64,000 nt of DNA from Mycolicibacter senuensis (GTDB taxonomy: Bacteria > Actinomycetota > Actinomycetes > Mycobacteriales > Mycobacteriaceae). Under the pieces are notes generated by a model. The model saw nothing but the letters and a program-made list of their open reading frames with translations, was not told the origin of the DNA and made no database searches. The stretch spans positions 1-64,000 of the forward strand of contig NZ_QMEX01000007.1 in the NCBI RefSeq assembly GCF_003284925.1. Reading direction: 5' to 3'. Positions 44,010 through 53,087 of the stretch are shown here, in pieces; position 1 is the first letter of the stretch; every line of letters starts with the position of its first letter. A program made the translations under genes and the position numbers.

Positions 44010-45152
44010 ATGCGCCGCAACATATTCGATGACGTTCACAATGACTTCCGCGCTACCGCGCGCGCTTTCTTCGAACGCGACTGCGCCCCTAACACCGAAA
44101 AGTGGGAACGCGACGGCAAAGTCAGCCGGGAAGCGTGGCTTTCCGCGGGTGAGCACGGGCTGATCGGTTGGGCGCTTCCCGAGCGTTACGGCGGCCTGGG
44201 GGTCACCGATTTCCGGTTCAATCAGATTGTGTCCGAGGAGATGTTCGGCACCGGCTCGGTCGGCATCGGACTGGGTGTCCAAAACGACATCCTGGTGCCC
44301 TATCTCAACGACCTGACCACCGAGGAACAGAAGGAGCGCTGGCTACCGAAGTTCATCGCCGGCGAGTACATCGGATCGATCGCAATGTCCGAGCCGGCCG
44401 CGGGCTCGGATCTAGCGGGCATCAAGACCACCGCCCGCGACGACGGTGATGCATGGATCGTCAACGGCCAGAAGACGTTCATCAGCAACGGCCTACTGTC
44501 CAAACTGGTGTTGACCGCCGTCAAGACCGATCCGTCGGCCCGGCACAAGGGCGTCAGCCTGCTGATGATCGAGGACGGCATGGAAGGTTTCACCCGCGGC
44601 CGCAAGCTTGACAAGATCGGGCAGTATTCCGCCGACACCGCCGAGTTATATTTCGACAACGTGCGGGTGCCCAAAGAGAACCTGGTCGGCGAGCTCAACC
44701 GCGGTTTCTACCACCTGGTTTCGCATCTGCCTAGCGAGCGGGTGGGCATCGCGTGCTACGCACTACCGGCCGCACGACGTGCACTGGAGCTGACCAAGAC
44801 GTACGCGCTGGAGCGAACCGCCTTCGGCCAGCCGATCGGCAAATTCCAGGTGAACCGGCACTTCCTAGCCGAGATGCAGACCAAGCTCGATGCCGCCCAG
44901 ACTTACCTGGATCAGTGCATCCTGGCGCTCAATGACGGCGAGCTTTCCGATCAGGACGCCGCCGGCCTCAAATGGTGGACCTCGGAGGTCCAATGGGAGA
45001 TCATGGACCGCTGTCTGCAGATCTACGGCGGCTACGGCTACATCAACGAATACGAGGTGGCCCGGCTGTGGCGGGACTCTCGAGTGCAACGCCTCTACGG
45101 CGGGACCACGGAGATCATGAAGGATCTGATGGGCCGGTCGATGGGGTATTAG
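44010..45152 (+). CDS. Acyl-CoA dehydrogenase (classical stand-alone type)
   Basis: 380 residues with complete classical motifs: MSEPAAGSDLAGIKT near 123-137, VNGQKTFISNG, ERTAFGQPIGKFQVNRHFLA, and YGGYGYINEYEVARLWRD ending in YGGTTEIMKDLMGRSMG. Unlike the neighbours, this looks like a normal homotetrameric short- or medium-chain enzyme. ATG 44010 follows AAGGAAAA. Third ACAD in a row on the plus strand, before the GntR regulator. Confidence 0.94.
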   Translation: MRRNIFDDVHNDFRATARAFFERDCAPNTEKWERDGKVSREAWLSAGEHGLIGWALPERYGGLGVTDFRFNQIVSEEMFGTGSVGIGLGVQNDILVPYLNDLTTEEQKERWLPKFIAGEYIGSIAMSEPAAGSDLAGIKTTARDDGDAWIVNGQKTFISNGLLSKLVLTAVKTDPSARHKGVSLLMIEDGMEGFTRGRKLDKIGQYSADTAELYFDNVRVPKENLVGELNRGFYHLVSHLPSERVGIACYALPAARRALELTKTYALERTAFGQPIGKFQVNRHFLAEMQTKLDAAQTYLDQCILALNDGELSDQDAAGLKWWTSEVQWEIMDRCLQIYGGYGYINEYEVARLWRDSRVQRLYGGTTEIMKDLMGRSMGY

Positions 45153-45226
45153 ACGATGACGTTGCTCACCTCCCGGCCGTGAAATCCCGGTCGACCGGAC
45201 GAAGTCGGCTAGCCTGCCAAATAATT

Positions 45227-45238
45227 AATTGATCAATT
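45227..45238. promoter_or_regulatory. AATTGATCAATT perfect palindrome before GntR gene
   Basis: A 12-base perfect palindrome inside an AT-rich stretch, 31 bases upstream of the GntR gene. GntR-family dimers often bind such short dyads near their own promoters, so autoregulation is likely. Confidence 0.45.
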
Positions 45239-45268
45239 CAGGGTTGTACTTATCGACGGAGGGTCGAT

Positions 45269-46009
45269 ATGGAGGTCACCAGTCTTCGGGAGCCGAAGAT
45301 GGCCGATCGGGTGGCCACGGTGTTGCGTCGGATGTTCATTCGCGGCGAGATCACCGAAGGCACCATGCTGCCACCGGAATCAGAGCTCATGGAACGGTTC
45401 GGGGTATCCCGGCCGACACTGCGCGAGGCGTTCCGGGTGTTGGAATCGGAGTCGCTGATTGAGGTGCAGCGCGGCGTACGCGGCGGTGCTCGGGTGACCC
45501 GGCCGCGGCGGGAGACACTCGCCCGCTATGCCGGCCTGATCCTGGAGTACGAGGGCGTGACGCTGAAGGACGTTTACGAGGCTCGCGTCGCCCTTGAAAC
45601 ACCGATGGTCGTGCAGATCTCCAAAGACCGCAATCCGGCCGTGATCGCCGAACTCGAGGAGATCGTCGAACGCGAGGAACAGCTGAAGCCCGGCAGCGAG
45701 GCCGTCGACCAGCTGACCGACTTCCACGCCGCTATCGCGCGTCTGTCAGGCGGCAAGACCCTGCAGATCGTCAGCGACATGCTGCATCACATCATCCAGA
45801 AGGCGAACCGCTCGCTGCAGCCGACCAAGGGGGCACGTGCCGAACAGGCGGTCCGCCGCTCGGCGAAAACCCACCGGATGATCCTGGATTTGATCAAGGC
45901 GGGTGAGAGCGAGAAGGCCGGCGAGCTGTGGCGCAAACACCTGCAGAAGGCGGAGGAGTTCGTGTTGACCGGAGCCGAACTGTCAACGGTTGTCGATCTT
46001 CTCGAATGA
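45269..46009 (+). CDS. GntR-family regulator, FadR/FCD subfamily
   Basis: 246 residues. N-terminal winged HTH at about 10-80 (LPPESELMERFGVSRPTLRE, then LIEVQRGVRGG), followed by an all-helical FCD domain with DVYEARVALE, DFHAAIARLSG and KTHRMILDLI; the Asp/His residues could bind a metal. Such regulators respond to acyl-CoA or organic acids. It is followed by an overlapping thioesterase gene (ATGA), and the three ACAD genes lie just upstream. Confidence 0.93.
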   Translation: MEVTSLREPKMADRVATVLRRMFIRGEITEGTMLPPESELMERFGVSRPTLREAFRVLESESLIEVQRGVRGGARVTRPRRETLARYAGLILEYEGVTLKDVYEARVALETPMVVQISKDRNPAVIAELEEIVEREEQLKPGSEAVDQLTDFHAAIARLSGGKTLQIVSDMLHHIIQKANRSLQPTKGARAEQAVRRSAKTHRMILDLIKAGESEKAGELWRKHLQKAEEFVLTGAELSTVVDLLE

Positions 46010-46836
46010 CCGGTCTAGACGAACGAGCAACCACGCGCGACACCGAGACACCCGACACGATCCAGGCCCGGTTTGGGATCGAATTTCTCGACGAGAACCC
46101 GGCCAATGCGACCGCCGTGATGTCAATGCCGATGTCGGGGTTGCGCAATCCGTTCACCGACGCGCCGAGCATCGGCCCGCTGGCGATTTTGGTCGACGCA
46201 GCAGGCGGCACGGTCAATCACCATCGCCGGCGCGCTGATCAATGGACTGTGTCCAGCGAGCTGTCGGTGGAGCTGAGCGTCGACAGCATTGACGCCCCTG
46301 ACGCAGTCGTGGTGGCAAGCGCGCGGCCACTGGGTCCCGCCACCGCCACCTCACTGGCGATTTGCACCCTCACGCGCGGGAACACGGTGATCGGCGGTGC
46401 AACGGTGCGCTCCTTCTACATTCCCGCGGGCGGATTCGTCGGCGAGCGGCCGCCGGACTCATTGGTGCGCACGGCGCAGACGACACTCACCGATCTGATG
46501 GCGGTCCGACCCCGGCCCGTCGACGAGGGCCTTCACGTACTGGAGCAGCACCCCGATCCCAGCCTCTACAACGACATCGGCATCGTGCACGGCGGTGTGG
46601 CGGCGGCCGGGTTGGAGGTATGCGCTTCGGCGGCCGTCAATCAGCAGCGCAGCGATAGCTTGCTACGGACGGCCTCGCTGCGGGTGAACTACCTGCGCCC
46701 GTTTATCGCCGGCCAGAACTCCCGTTACCTCGGCACGCCCATGAGGATCGGCCGCCGGAGCGCGGTTGGCGACGCGCAGGCCGTCGCCGACGACGACAAG
46801 GTGGCGATCACCGCTCGGGTGACCGCCTACCGCTGA
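46006..46836 (+). CDS. Double hot-dog acyl-CoA thioesterase (PaaI-like)
   Basis: 276 residues from ATG 46006, which overlaps the GntR stop. Two hot-dog units are visible: about 25-145 (LRNPFTDAPSIGPLAILVDA and WTVSSELSVELSV) and about 165-276 (IGIVHGGVAAAGLEVCASAA and LRTASLRVNYLRPF). The second contains HGG, the PaaI motif. Hydrolyses acyl- or phenylacetyl-type CoA esters by family; may relieve CoA sequestration. Followed by another thioesterase-like gene 13 bases later. Confidence 0.85.
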   Translation: MTGLDERATTRDTETPDTIQARFGIEFLDENPANATAVMSMPMSGLRNPFTDAPSIGPLAILVDAAGGTVNHHRRRADQWTVSSELSVELSVDSIDAPDAVVVASARPLGPATATSLAICTLTRGNTVIGGATVRSFYIPAGGFVGERPPDSLVRTAQTTLTDLMAVRPRPVDEGLHVLEQHPDPSLYNDIGIVHGGVAAAGLEVCASAAVNQQRSDSLLRTASLRVNYLRPFIAGQNSRYLGTPMRIGRRSAVGDAQAVADDDKVAITARVTAYR

Positions 46837-46849
46837 ATCGAGATTCTCC

Positions 46850-47683
46850 GTGACCCCACCCGCAGACGTACCGACGTGCTTCTTCGTTGCTGACGATGAC
46901 CTCTATCACCCCACCCGGCTGGCGCGCGGGCCGTGGGGCCCACACCTGAGCGGCAACTACGTCGGCGGATTGCTCGGTCGCGCGGTCGAACGGCAGGTCA
47001 GCGATCCCGATCTGCAGCCGGTCAGGTTGACCGTGGACCTGCTCCGACCGGTGGCGCCCCAACCTGTGCGAGTCGATGCCTACGTGGTCCGTCAGGGCCG
47101 TCGCATTCAGCTCGTCGACGCGGTCATGCGCCAGGAGGACACCATGGTGGCGCGCGCCAGCGCGCTGTTTCTCCGCCGTAGCGAGCACCCGACGGCTACG
47201 GCGTGGACGTCACCGATCACCATGCCCGACATACCGGACGAGCCCGATGTGATCCCCGACGACCTTCCTATGCTGCTTCATTCCTACGGCCGCGACCCCG
47301 TCAACGGCAGTCCGGGTGTGGGAGTGGACCAATGGCGACATGACGGTCAAAAGTTCGTCTGGGTGCGGGAAACCAAGCTTCTCGTCGATGACGAACCGCT
47401 CAGTCCGTTCACGCGCGCTGCCATGGCGGCCGACGTAACCAGCTCACTGACCCACTGGAGCACTGCGGGGCTGCAATTCGTCAACGCCGACTACACGCTC
47501 ACCCTCAGCCGGTTGCCGAAGGGCGTCCACATCGGTCTGGCGTCGGTCACGCATTACAGCCAGGCGGGGGTCGCCACCGGCGTCGCGACCATCTTCGACC
47601 GTGAAGGCCCCATCGGCAGTGGGATGGCGACCGCACTGGCCAACCCTGGATTCAACGTGCCGTCCTCGATGCTGCCCGGGTAA
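46850..47683 (+). CDS. TesB-like double hot-dog acyl-CoA thioesterase
   Basis: 277 residues. N-terminal half HLSGNYVGGLLGRAVERQ, with VRLTVDLLRPVAPQPVRVDA and RQGRRIQLVDAVM, fits the TesB/4HBT_3 pattern; the C-terminal half carries a second hot-dog ending HYSQAGVATGVATIFDREGP. Catalytic Asp/Gln cannot be assigned. GTG 46850 has only a weak ribosome binding site, and coupling to the gene before it is probable. Convergent with the CaiB-type gene; only 21 bases separate the stops. Confidence 0.8.
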   Translation: MTPPADVPTCFFVADDDLYHPTRLARGPWGPHLSGNYVGGLLGRAVERQVSDPDLQPVRLTVDLLRPVAPQPVRVDAYVVRQGRRIQLVDAVMRQEDTMVARASALFLRRSEHPTATAWTSPITMPDIPDEPDVIPDDLPMLLHSYGRDPVNGSPGVGVDQWRHDGQKFVWVRETKLLVDDEPLSPFTRAAMAADVTSSLTHWSTAGLQFVNADYTLTLSRLPKGVHIGLASVTHYSQAGVATGVATIFDREGPIGSGMATALANPGFNVPSSMLPG

Positions 47684-47704
47684 CGTCGAGGTCTTCGTCA
47701 CCGG

Positions 47705-48826
47705 TCATCCGATGTCGTCGGTGGCGCCCCGACGCCTGTTCGGTTGAGCCGCTACGTGCCATTGCTCTAAGACCTCGGCGGTGTGTTCGCCGATCGCCGC
47801 CAGCTGATCGGATGGGTGGCCCGCTCCGGACAGCAACCGCGGAGCCGGGGCGGGAACGCGCACGGGATTGCCGTCGTGGTGCCGAAGGCTGCGGATCGCG
47901 TTGCGGTAGCGCAGGTGGGGGTCGGCGATCAGGTCGTGCGCGGTGTTGACCGACGCCACCGGGATGCGTGCCTCCACCATCGCGGCCAGTACCTGATCGC
48001 GCGGGCGCTCGGCCGCCCATCGTCGCAGCGCCACCTCCGGGGTCTCCGATGCGGCGGCACCGACGAGTTCGCGCACCGATCGCTCCTGGCGGCTGGTGGA
48101 TGCGCTGACCGCGACCCAGCCGCCGTCCCCGGTGGCGAAGACGTTACGCAGCGCGACACCCGGCAGTCGGCTGCCGAGCCGGTGCGGTGACGTGGACTCA
48201 TCGAAACCGGACAGTATCGGGGCGGTCATGTGCAACATCGCGTCGACCGGATTGACATCGACAATCTGTCCCGCCCCGCCGTTCTGCTGACGCTGATGCC
48301 AGGCCGCGAGGATGCCGAAGGCACCCACATAGGCGGTGACCGCGTCGCCGAGCGGCACCGACGGCAACACCGGGGGGCCGTCGGGGTCGCCGGTCATGTG
48401 GGTCAGACCGCTGTACGCTTCGGCGAGGGTGCCGTTTCCCGGGAAATCGGCGGCAGGCCCATCCAATCCGAATCCACTGACGTGGACATAGATGAGCCCG
48501 GCGTGCAGAGCGGCCAGCGTTTCATGGTCCAGCCCGCGTCGCTGCAGCCTGGCGGCGGGTTCGTTGACGACGATGACATCGATGCCTCCGATGGCGGCGT
48601 GGAGTCGCCGCCGATCTTCGGCGGTCTCCAGATCGAGCACCAGCGAGCGTTTGCCGCGCCCCGTCAGCGCCCATAGGTGACGGGCCGATTCCCGGTAGGG
48701 ATCCCCGCCGGGCGGTTCCAGCCGAACGACGTCGGCGCCGTGGTCAGCCAGCACGGCGGTGATCAGCGGCGCCGCCAGCAGAGTCGCGGCGTCGAGCACC
48801 CGCAGACCCGCCAGCGCGCCGGCCAT
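47705..48826 (-). CDS. CaiB/BaiF-type class III CoA-transferase
   Basis: 373 residues from ATG 48826, which overlaps the previous stop (TGATG). LAGLRVLDAATLLAAPLITA and ADVVRLEPPGGDPYRES, RGKRSLVLDL, YVHVSGFGLDGPAADFPGNG, and the catalytic Asp segment VPLGDAVTAYVGAFGILAAW near 165-184. It would transfer CoA to a small acid in the pathway. Third gene of the operator-controlled unit led by the NifU-CGSC fusion protein, so it probably acts on the same compound as its two unusual neighbours. Confidence 0.92.
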   Translation of the reverse strand: MAGALAGLRVLDAATLLAAPLITAVLADHGADVVRLEPPGGDPYRESARHLWALTGRGKRSLVLDLETAEDRRRLHAAIGGIDVIVVNEPAARLQRRGLDHETLAALHAGLIYVHVSGFGLDGPAADFPGNGTLAEAYSGLTHMTGDPDGPPVLPSVPLGDAVTAYVGAFGILAAWHQRQQNGGAGQIVDVNPVDAMLHMTAPILSGFDESTSPHRLGSRLPGVALRNVFATGDGGWVAVSASTSRQERSVRELVGAAASETPEVALRRWAAERPRDQVLAAMVEARIPVASVNTAHDLIADPHLRYRNAIRSLRHHDGNPVRVPAPAPRLLSGAGHPSDQLAAIGEHTAEVLEQWHVAAQPNRRRGATDDIG

Positions 48827-49872
48827 CACGCGCGGACGGGTCTGGTCTGGGCCATCGTGGTACCCCAGCTGTGCAGCGCCGCAGCGTGCAGTCCACCGAG
48901 GCCGCCGGCGAACAACACGATGACGTCCTCCGGGCGCCGCGCCAGCAACACCCGGCCCTGGCCGTTGATCCGGCCGTGCTGCTCGTAGAGCTGTTGATAG
49001 TGCACGGGCCACTCGGTGACCGGGATGGACGCGGATTCCCACAGCAGGTTTTGGACGTCGGCCGGGTCGGGGTAGGCCGCGCCGATCATGGGCGCCCACA
49101 CCGGGTTGAGCACCACCACCACTTCGGCGAAGGACAACTGGAGCAGATAGCCATTAGCACCGTGATAGGCCAACGAGCGACCGATGAACTGCAGCAACGT
49201 GTCTGCGTCGGTGGCCATGGTTTCACAGATGTTGACGGTGCCCATCGTCCCGAACGCGGTGACCGCGTCACCACCCACACCGCGGCGCTGCGCCAGCGGG
49301 GCCCACGGCGAGCGTTCCTCCCACTCACCGAACACGATGCCGGTAGTTCGGGCCGGTTGCCCGAACGTGCTCTGCGAGGTGACGCCGATCCGCTGCCCGG
49401 CCACGTTGCGCATGATGAGTTGCAGTGCCCGCCCGATGGCGGCAGCACGCCCGTCGGCGCCGCCGAGGCAGCCGGCCCCGAACGGAATGCCCAGCGAGTG
49501 GCGCTGTTCGCCGTTGACGATCAGGGCCGTCGTCACCGAGCCTGTAGTGGCGTTCAAGGCATGCAGCTCATACCGGGGGTCGGCCACGGCCTCGACCGCA
49601 GCGCGCAGCAGCGGCAGCGCCGACGCGGGCGCTCCGGCCATCACAGCGTTGATCGCCAGTTTCTCGGCGGTGACCGGGGCATTCGACGGCGGCAACTCAG
49701 CGACCACCTCGGCCGGGTCCACTCCCCACTGCTGCAGATAGCCCTCCACCCGCGCGGCGGTGGGCGGAATCAGCGGCAACCCGTCGCTCCAGCCACGCTC
49801 CCGAGCGAACGCGTCGAAGTCGTCCTGATCGGCCGGGACATCGACGGTCGCGCTCTGCAAGGCAGCGGCCAT
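48826..49872 (-). CDS. Conserved protein of unknown function, partner of CGSC protein
   Basis: 348 residues. ATG 49872 overlaps the stop of the upstream gene (TGATG), and its own stop overlaps the next start, so three genes are tightly coupled. The sequence begins with an acidic helix DFDAFARERGWSDGLPLIPP and has glycine-rich GAGCLGGADGRAAAIGRAL near 136-154, STFGQPARTTGIVFGE, GTVNICETMATDADTL and a terminal VLFAGGLGGLHAAAL. A single Cys (CLGG) and another in NICE are the only notable cysteines. No family recognised; context suggests it works with the CGSC protein. Confidence 0.8.
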   Translation of the reverse strand: MAAALQSATVDVPADQDDFDAFARERGWSDGLPLIPPTAARVEGYLQQWGVDPAEVVAELPPSNAPVTAEKLAINAVMAGAPASALPLLRAAVEAVADPRYELHALNATTGSVTTALIVNGEQRHSLGIPFGAGCLGGADGRAAAIGRALQLIMRNVAGQRIGVTSQSTFGQPARTTGIVFGEWEERSPWAPLAQRRGVGGDAVTAFGTMGTVNICETMATDADTLLQFIGRSLAYHGANGYLLQLSFAEVVVVLNPVWAPMIGAAYPDPADVQNLLWESASIPVTEWPVHYQQLYEQHGRINGQGRVLLARRPEDVIVLFAGGLGGLHAAALHSWGTTMAQTRPVRA

Positions 49873-50717
49873 CAGACCACCGCACCGAGGGCGTCGAGCA
49901 ACCGCGGGAAGGCGTCGCGCGCCGCCGCCCGCACCTGGTCCTCGGGCAGCACATTCAGCGACGAATCCAGTTGCAGCAGCCGCAGGCCGGGGCGGCCGGC
50001 ATCGGTGGCCAAGGTGGCTGCGAGTCCGACGAAGTGCTCGGTCACGGCGACGACGGTGGGTATTCCCCGGTGCAATGCATTGAGGCCGTCCTTGACGCTC
50101 CACGAGGTACACGAGCCGCAATTAGCCAATCCCGAGATGATCGCATCCACGCCACCGACGAACGCGTCGTACTCGGCCTGGTGACGTTCGCCTTCGGGGC
50201 CTTTCAACCCCTGGGCCCGCCGCCATGTCGTCACGACAGCCCCCGCTCGTTGAAGTTCCGGGATCCATTCGGCAACGGTCTGGTCGTACGCCGCCCACAA
50301 CACGTCGACCCGTAAGCCGATCCGCTTGCCGGCCAACGGCCCCAGATCGGGTCCCGGGTCATCGTCGCCCGGTACCACACCGGCCGTCGGGTCCAATACC
50401 GAAATGGTGTGCGGCACCGCAACGGTCGAGGCTCGCGCCGGCGCCACCCGCGGATCGTCGAGCAGCAGCGTCCGGACTGCGGGCACAACACTGCGCAACC
50501 GGGTGCCGACGACATCGCGCAACCGGTCCGGCGGCAATACGCAATCGGCGCACTCCACGGTTTCGAGGCAAAGTTTGAGTGAAACCGCGCCGCTGGCTTC
50601 ATCCACGGCGATGAGCTCGAGCGATCCGCCGTCACCGCCGAACATCGCGGATAGCTCGGCAACCACGTCGGCGACCACGGCGCGGCTAATCGGTTCTTTG
50701 AGTTCTGTGTCCAACAT
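49872..50717 (-). CDS. NifU-like domain fused to a UGSC-family (CGSC-motif) protein
   Basis: 281 residues from ATG 50717 (GAGGA upstream). Residues about 10-75 resemble the NifU C-terminal/Fe-S scaffold domain, with GGDGGSLELIAVDE and ECADC (Cys 56 and 59). From about 95 on comes a second domain whose signature is ANCGSCTSWSVKD with Cys200-Gly-Ser-Cys203. This matches, as I recall it, the UGSC family, in which the first position is often selenocysteine; here it is a TGC/TGT-encoded Cys. VAVTEHF and GLRLLQLDSSLNVLPEDQ follow. Function unknown; redox or cysteine-linked chemistry is inferred. First gene of a three-gene overlapping operon. Confidence 0.8.
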   Translation of the reverse strand: MLDTELKEPISRAVVADVVAELSAMFGGDGGSLELIAVDEASGAVSLKLCLETVECADCVLPPDRLRDVVGTRLRSVVPAVRTLLLDDPRVAPARASTVAVPHTISVLDPTAGVVPGDDDPGPDLGPLAGKRIGLRVDVLWAAYDQTVAEWIPELQRAGAVVTTWRRAQGLKGPEGERHQAEYDAFVGGVDAIISGLANCGSCTSWSVKDGLNALHRGIPTVVAVTEHFVGLAATLATDAGRPGLRLLQLDSSLNVLPEDQVRAAARDAFPRLLDALGAVV

Positions 50718-50770
50718 TGTGAAGTTCCTCTTCTGATGAACGGACGGCCGATGGGCGGTCTCAGCATCGC

Positions 50771-50795
50771 CCATATCGTAAGGCTTCTATTATAG
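50771..50795. promoter_or_regulatory. 25-bp palindromic operator, copy 1 (CGSC operon promoter)
   Basis: Half-sites CCATATCGTAAG (50771-50782) and CTTCTATTATAG (50784-50795) flank one central base. On the minus strand the right half supplies a TATAAT -10 for the CGSC operon, about 70 bases from its start. It shares the CTATAWCGTAAG half-site with 53088 and 57005. Confidence 0.7.
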
Positions 50796-50808
50796 ATTTG
50801 TCCATGCG

Positions 50809-51807
50809 TCAGCAGGCCAAGATCAAGGGTGGCAGCGGCGTCCCGGAGCTCCCCGGTGCAAACAGTTCGCCGGCCAGCTCGAGTTCGAGCGTGGTGGCGC
50901 TGCCGAACAGCACGTCGAGCTGCATCGCGCGCGCCACGTAGCGGTGCAGGATGTTCTCCTCGGTCAAGCCGATGGCACCACTCAACTGCAACGCCGACGC
51001 GCGCGCCGCGCGTTGAGCATGGCTGGCAGCAATCTTCGCGGCGCGGGCCACGCCATGCCCACCGTCGGTGGCAGCCTCGGCGAGCAGAGCTCGGGCGCCA
51101 TCGATCTCCGCCTGCGCCTGGGCGAGCTGGTGCCGGACGACCTGGAAAGCCGCGATGCTGTGCCCATACTGGCGGCGGGCGCTGACGTGTTGGGCGGTGA
51201 GGTCTAACGCTCGCGCGGCCAGCGCAAGGACTTCGGTGGCGATCAGGCGTCGCCCCTCGGCGACGGTGTCGGACCACTCGGCATCCGCCGGGTGACCGTC
51301 GTCGGTCACGGTGGCCGTCGCCTGCAGCCAGGACACTGAGGGGTCGAACGTCTGCAGCGCCACGACGTCGACGTCAGCGGCCGACACCGTGGTCACCCGG
51401 ATATCGTCACCGGCGAGGAAGGGCACCACGATGGTGTCGGTGGGTTGCGGCGGTCCCTGCAGCAGTCCGACGACACGGCCGGGGCCCGATGACGGGGCGG
51501 CACCCGGCGGGAACGGGAGCAGAAGCAGAGCGCCACCCGCCGGCGGAGCCGTGGCAAGAGCCGGGGTGAGCCGCTCGATCAGCGTGCTGTCGAGGAGGTC
51601 CGATGTCGTCAACGACACCGCATGCTGGGCCACCAGAATCTGTTCAGCGGCCAGCGGATACTCCTCGGCGACATCACTCCAGCCGAGTTCCCCGAGCATC
51701 GGTGCCAATCGGTGAAAGCAGCCCTGCTCGGCCCCGGCGAACATCTCGTTGACGGATTGTTCGATCAGAACCCGTGTCTGCGCGTCAGGTGTGCGGTTCT
51801 TGGCCAT
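50809..51807 (-). CDS. Short acyl-CoA dehydrogenase-like partner subunit
   Basis: 332 residues from ATG 51807, four bases after the stop of the upstream ACAD. ACAD C-domain features: HVSARRQYGHSIAAFQVVRH and LQLSGAIGLTEENILHRYVA. It lacks SEPGAGSD and the catalytic C-terminal GGTxE, like its paralogue at 43017, and is shorter than a full ACAD. Probable beta subunit for the protein at 51812. The CGSC operon begins just downstream with its own promoter. Confidence 0.88.
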   Translation of the reverse strand: MAKNRTPDAQTRVLIEQSVNEMFAGAEQGCFHRLAPMLGELGWSDVAEEYPLAAEQILVAQHAVSLTTSDLLDSTLIERLTPALATAPPAGGALLLLPFPPGAAPSSGPGRVVGLLQGPPQPTDTIVVPFLAGDDIRVTTVSAADVDVVALQTFDPSVSWLQATATVTDDGHPADAEWSDTVAEGRRLIATEVLALAARALDLTAQHVSARRQYGHSIAAFQVVRHQLAQAQAEIDGARALLAEAATDGGHGVARAAKIAASHAQRAARASALQLSGAIGLTEENILHRYVARAMQLDVLFGSATTLELELAGELFAPGSSGTPLPPLILAC

Positions 51808-51811
51808 AGTG

Positions 51812-53023
51812 CTAATCCTTCGGAAGTGCCAGAACATGGTCGGCGATGATGCCGCGCTGGATTTCCGCGGAGCCGCCCATGATCGTGGCGGCGCGCGAAT
51901 ACCACCACTCCACCGCCCAATCGTGGGCGTAGCGCCGGTCGGTCGGCGCGGCAACCAGCGATGCCGCCTCCATCACATCGGCGACGAGGTCGTGTGCCGC
52001 CTTGTCCGCCTGCCCGCACAACAACTTATCGATGCTTGCCTCGGGCCCAAGCGCCTGTCCTGAGGCCAGCCGCCGAAGGGACTGCAAGCCGCGGGCTCTG
52101 GCCGTCAACACCTGCACATAGATGCGCGCGAAGGCCGCGGTTTGGGCGGCGCCGGCGATGTCATGAGCCATCATTTCATCGCGGAGTCGCCGCATCGACC
52201 GCATCAACCGTGACGTCGACGCATAGCAGTACATGGCCCGTTCCCACTGCATCAGGTACATCGCCACCGCCCAGCCACCGTCGATCTTGCCGATCACCCG
52301 TTCCAGCGGCACGTCCACGTCGTCGAAGAACACCTCGGCGAGTTCGCGCTGGCCGCTGGCCAGCGCGATCGGCCGGATGGTGATTCCCGGGCAGTCGGTA
52401 TCGACCAGAACGATCGTCAGTCCACGGTGCCGCGATTCGGGGGCACCGGTGCGAACCAGGCACAGTAACCGGGTCGCGGTCGCCCCCTGGCTGGTCCATA
52501 TCTTTTGGCCGCTGATGATCATCCGGTCGTTGTCGATGCTTCCGCGGGTACGTAACGCGGCCAGGTCGCTGCCGGCATCGGGCTCGCTGAACGCTTGCCC
52601 CCACCACTCCGCGCCGCGCAGGTATCCCGGAAGCAGCTTCGCGGCCAACTCGGGGGCGAAGCCCAGTACGGCAGGGCCGACCGTATCCAGCGTCATGCAC
52701 TGCTCCGGGATCGGCAGGTCGGCCATGCTCAATTCTTCGTAGAGGACAGCCCGGTGGATCTCGCTGCCGCCCAGACCCGCCACGGCCGGCGGCCATCCGT
52801 AACGGTTCCAGCCTGCCGAATACAGCAGCGCCAGCAGGCGAGCGTGCGACTGGAGAATCTCTTCGGTTGATTGCGCCGGGTCGACACGCCAGGCGTCGAG
52901 TTGCGGTTCGGTGCGTAAGAAATGTCGCAGTTCGCGGCGGTAGGCCGTCACGTCCGCGGCCAGCTCCCCGGGCGTGACTCCTACGACGGCCGTCGGCGGC
53001 TGCGTGACTTCTGGCGTGTTCAT
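51812..53023 (-). CDS. Acyl-CoA dehydrogenase, catalytic-type subunit of a pair
   Basis: 403 residues from ATG 53023, with GAGGAG upstream; ATG 53059 is possible but poorer. FSEPDAGSDLAALRT near 148, ISGQKIWTSQGATAT, and IMGGSAEIQRGIIADHVLAL at the C-terminus. Closest relative in the window is the protein at 41815. Divergent from the P450 at 53187, sharing an operator-bearing promoter, and followed by the short partner subunit. Confidence 0.93.
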   Translation of the reverse strand: MNTPEVTQPPTAVVGVTPGELAADVTAYRRELRHFLRTEPQLDAWRVDPAQSTEEILQSHARLLALLYSAGWNRYGWPPAVAGLGGSEIHRAVLYEELSMADLPIPEQCMTLDTVGPAVLGFAPELAAKLLPGYLRGAEWWGQAFSEPDAGSDLAALRTRGSIDNDRMIISGQKIWTSQGATATRLLCLVRTGAPESRHRGLTIVLVDTDCPGITIRPIALASGQRELAEVFFDDVDVPLERVIGKIDGGWAVAMYLMQWERAMYCYASTSRLMRSMRRLRDEMMAHDIAGAAQTAAFARIYVQVLTARARGLQSLRRLASGQALGPEASIDKLLCGQADKAAHDLVADVMEAASLVAAPTDRRYAHDWAVEWWYSRAATIMGGSAEIQRGIIADHVLALPKD

Positions 53024-53087
53024 CGGCGACTCCTCGGTTGGCGCGGTCGGCATGAGCATCGAATCTGAAGAAGTAGCCTGGACGCCT

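Noticed and set aside
48200..48500. Apparent loss of the catalytic Asp in the CaiB-type protein at 47705 (GNGT where GFDL is common)
   Set aside because: That position corresponds to a different active-site residue; the catalytic Asp is present in VPLGDAVTA.
48871..50184. 437-codon plus-strand frame over the CGSC operon
   Set aside because: Antisense to three coupled genes with conserved motifs; composition is that of a shadow frame.
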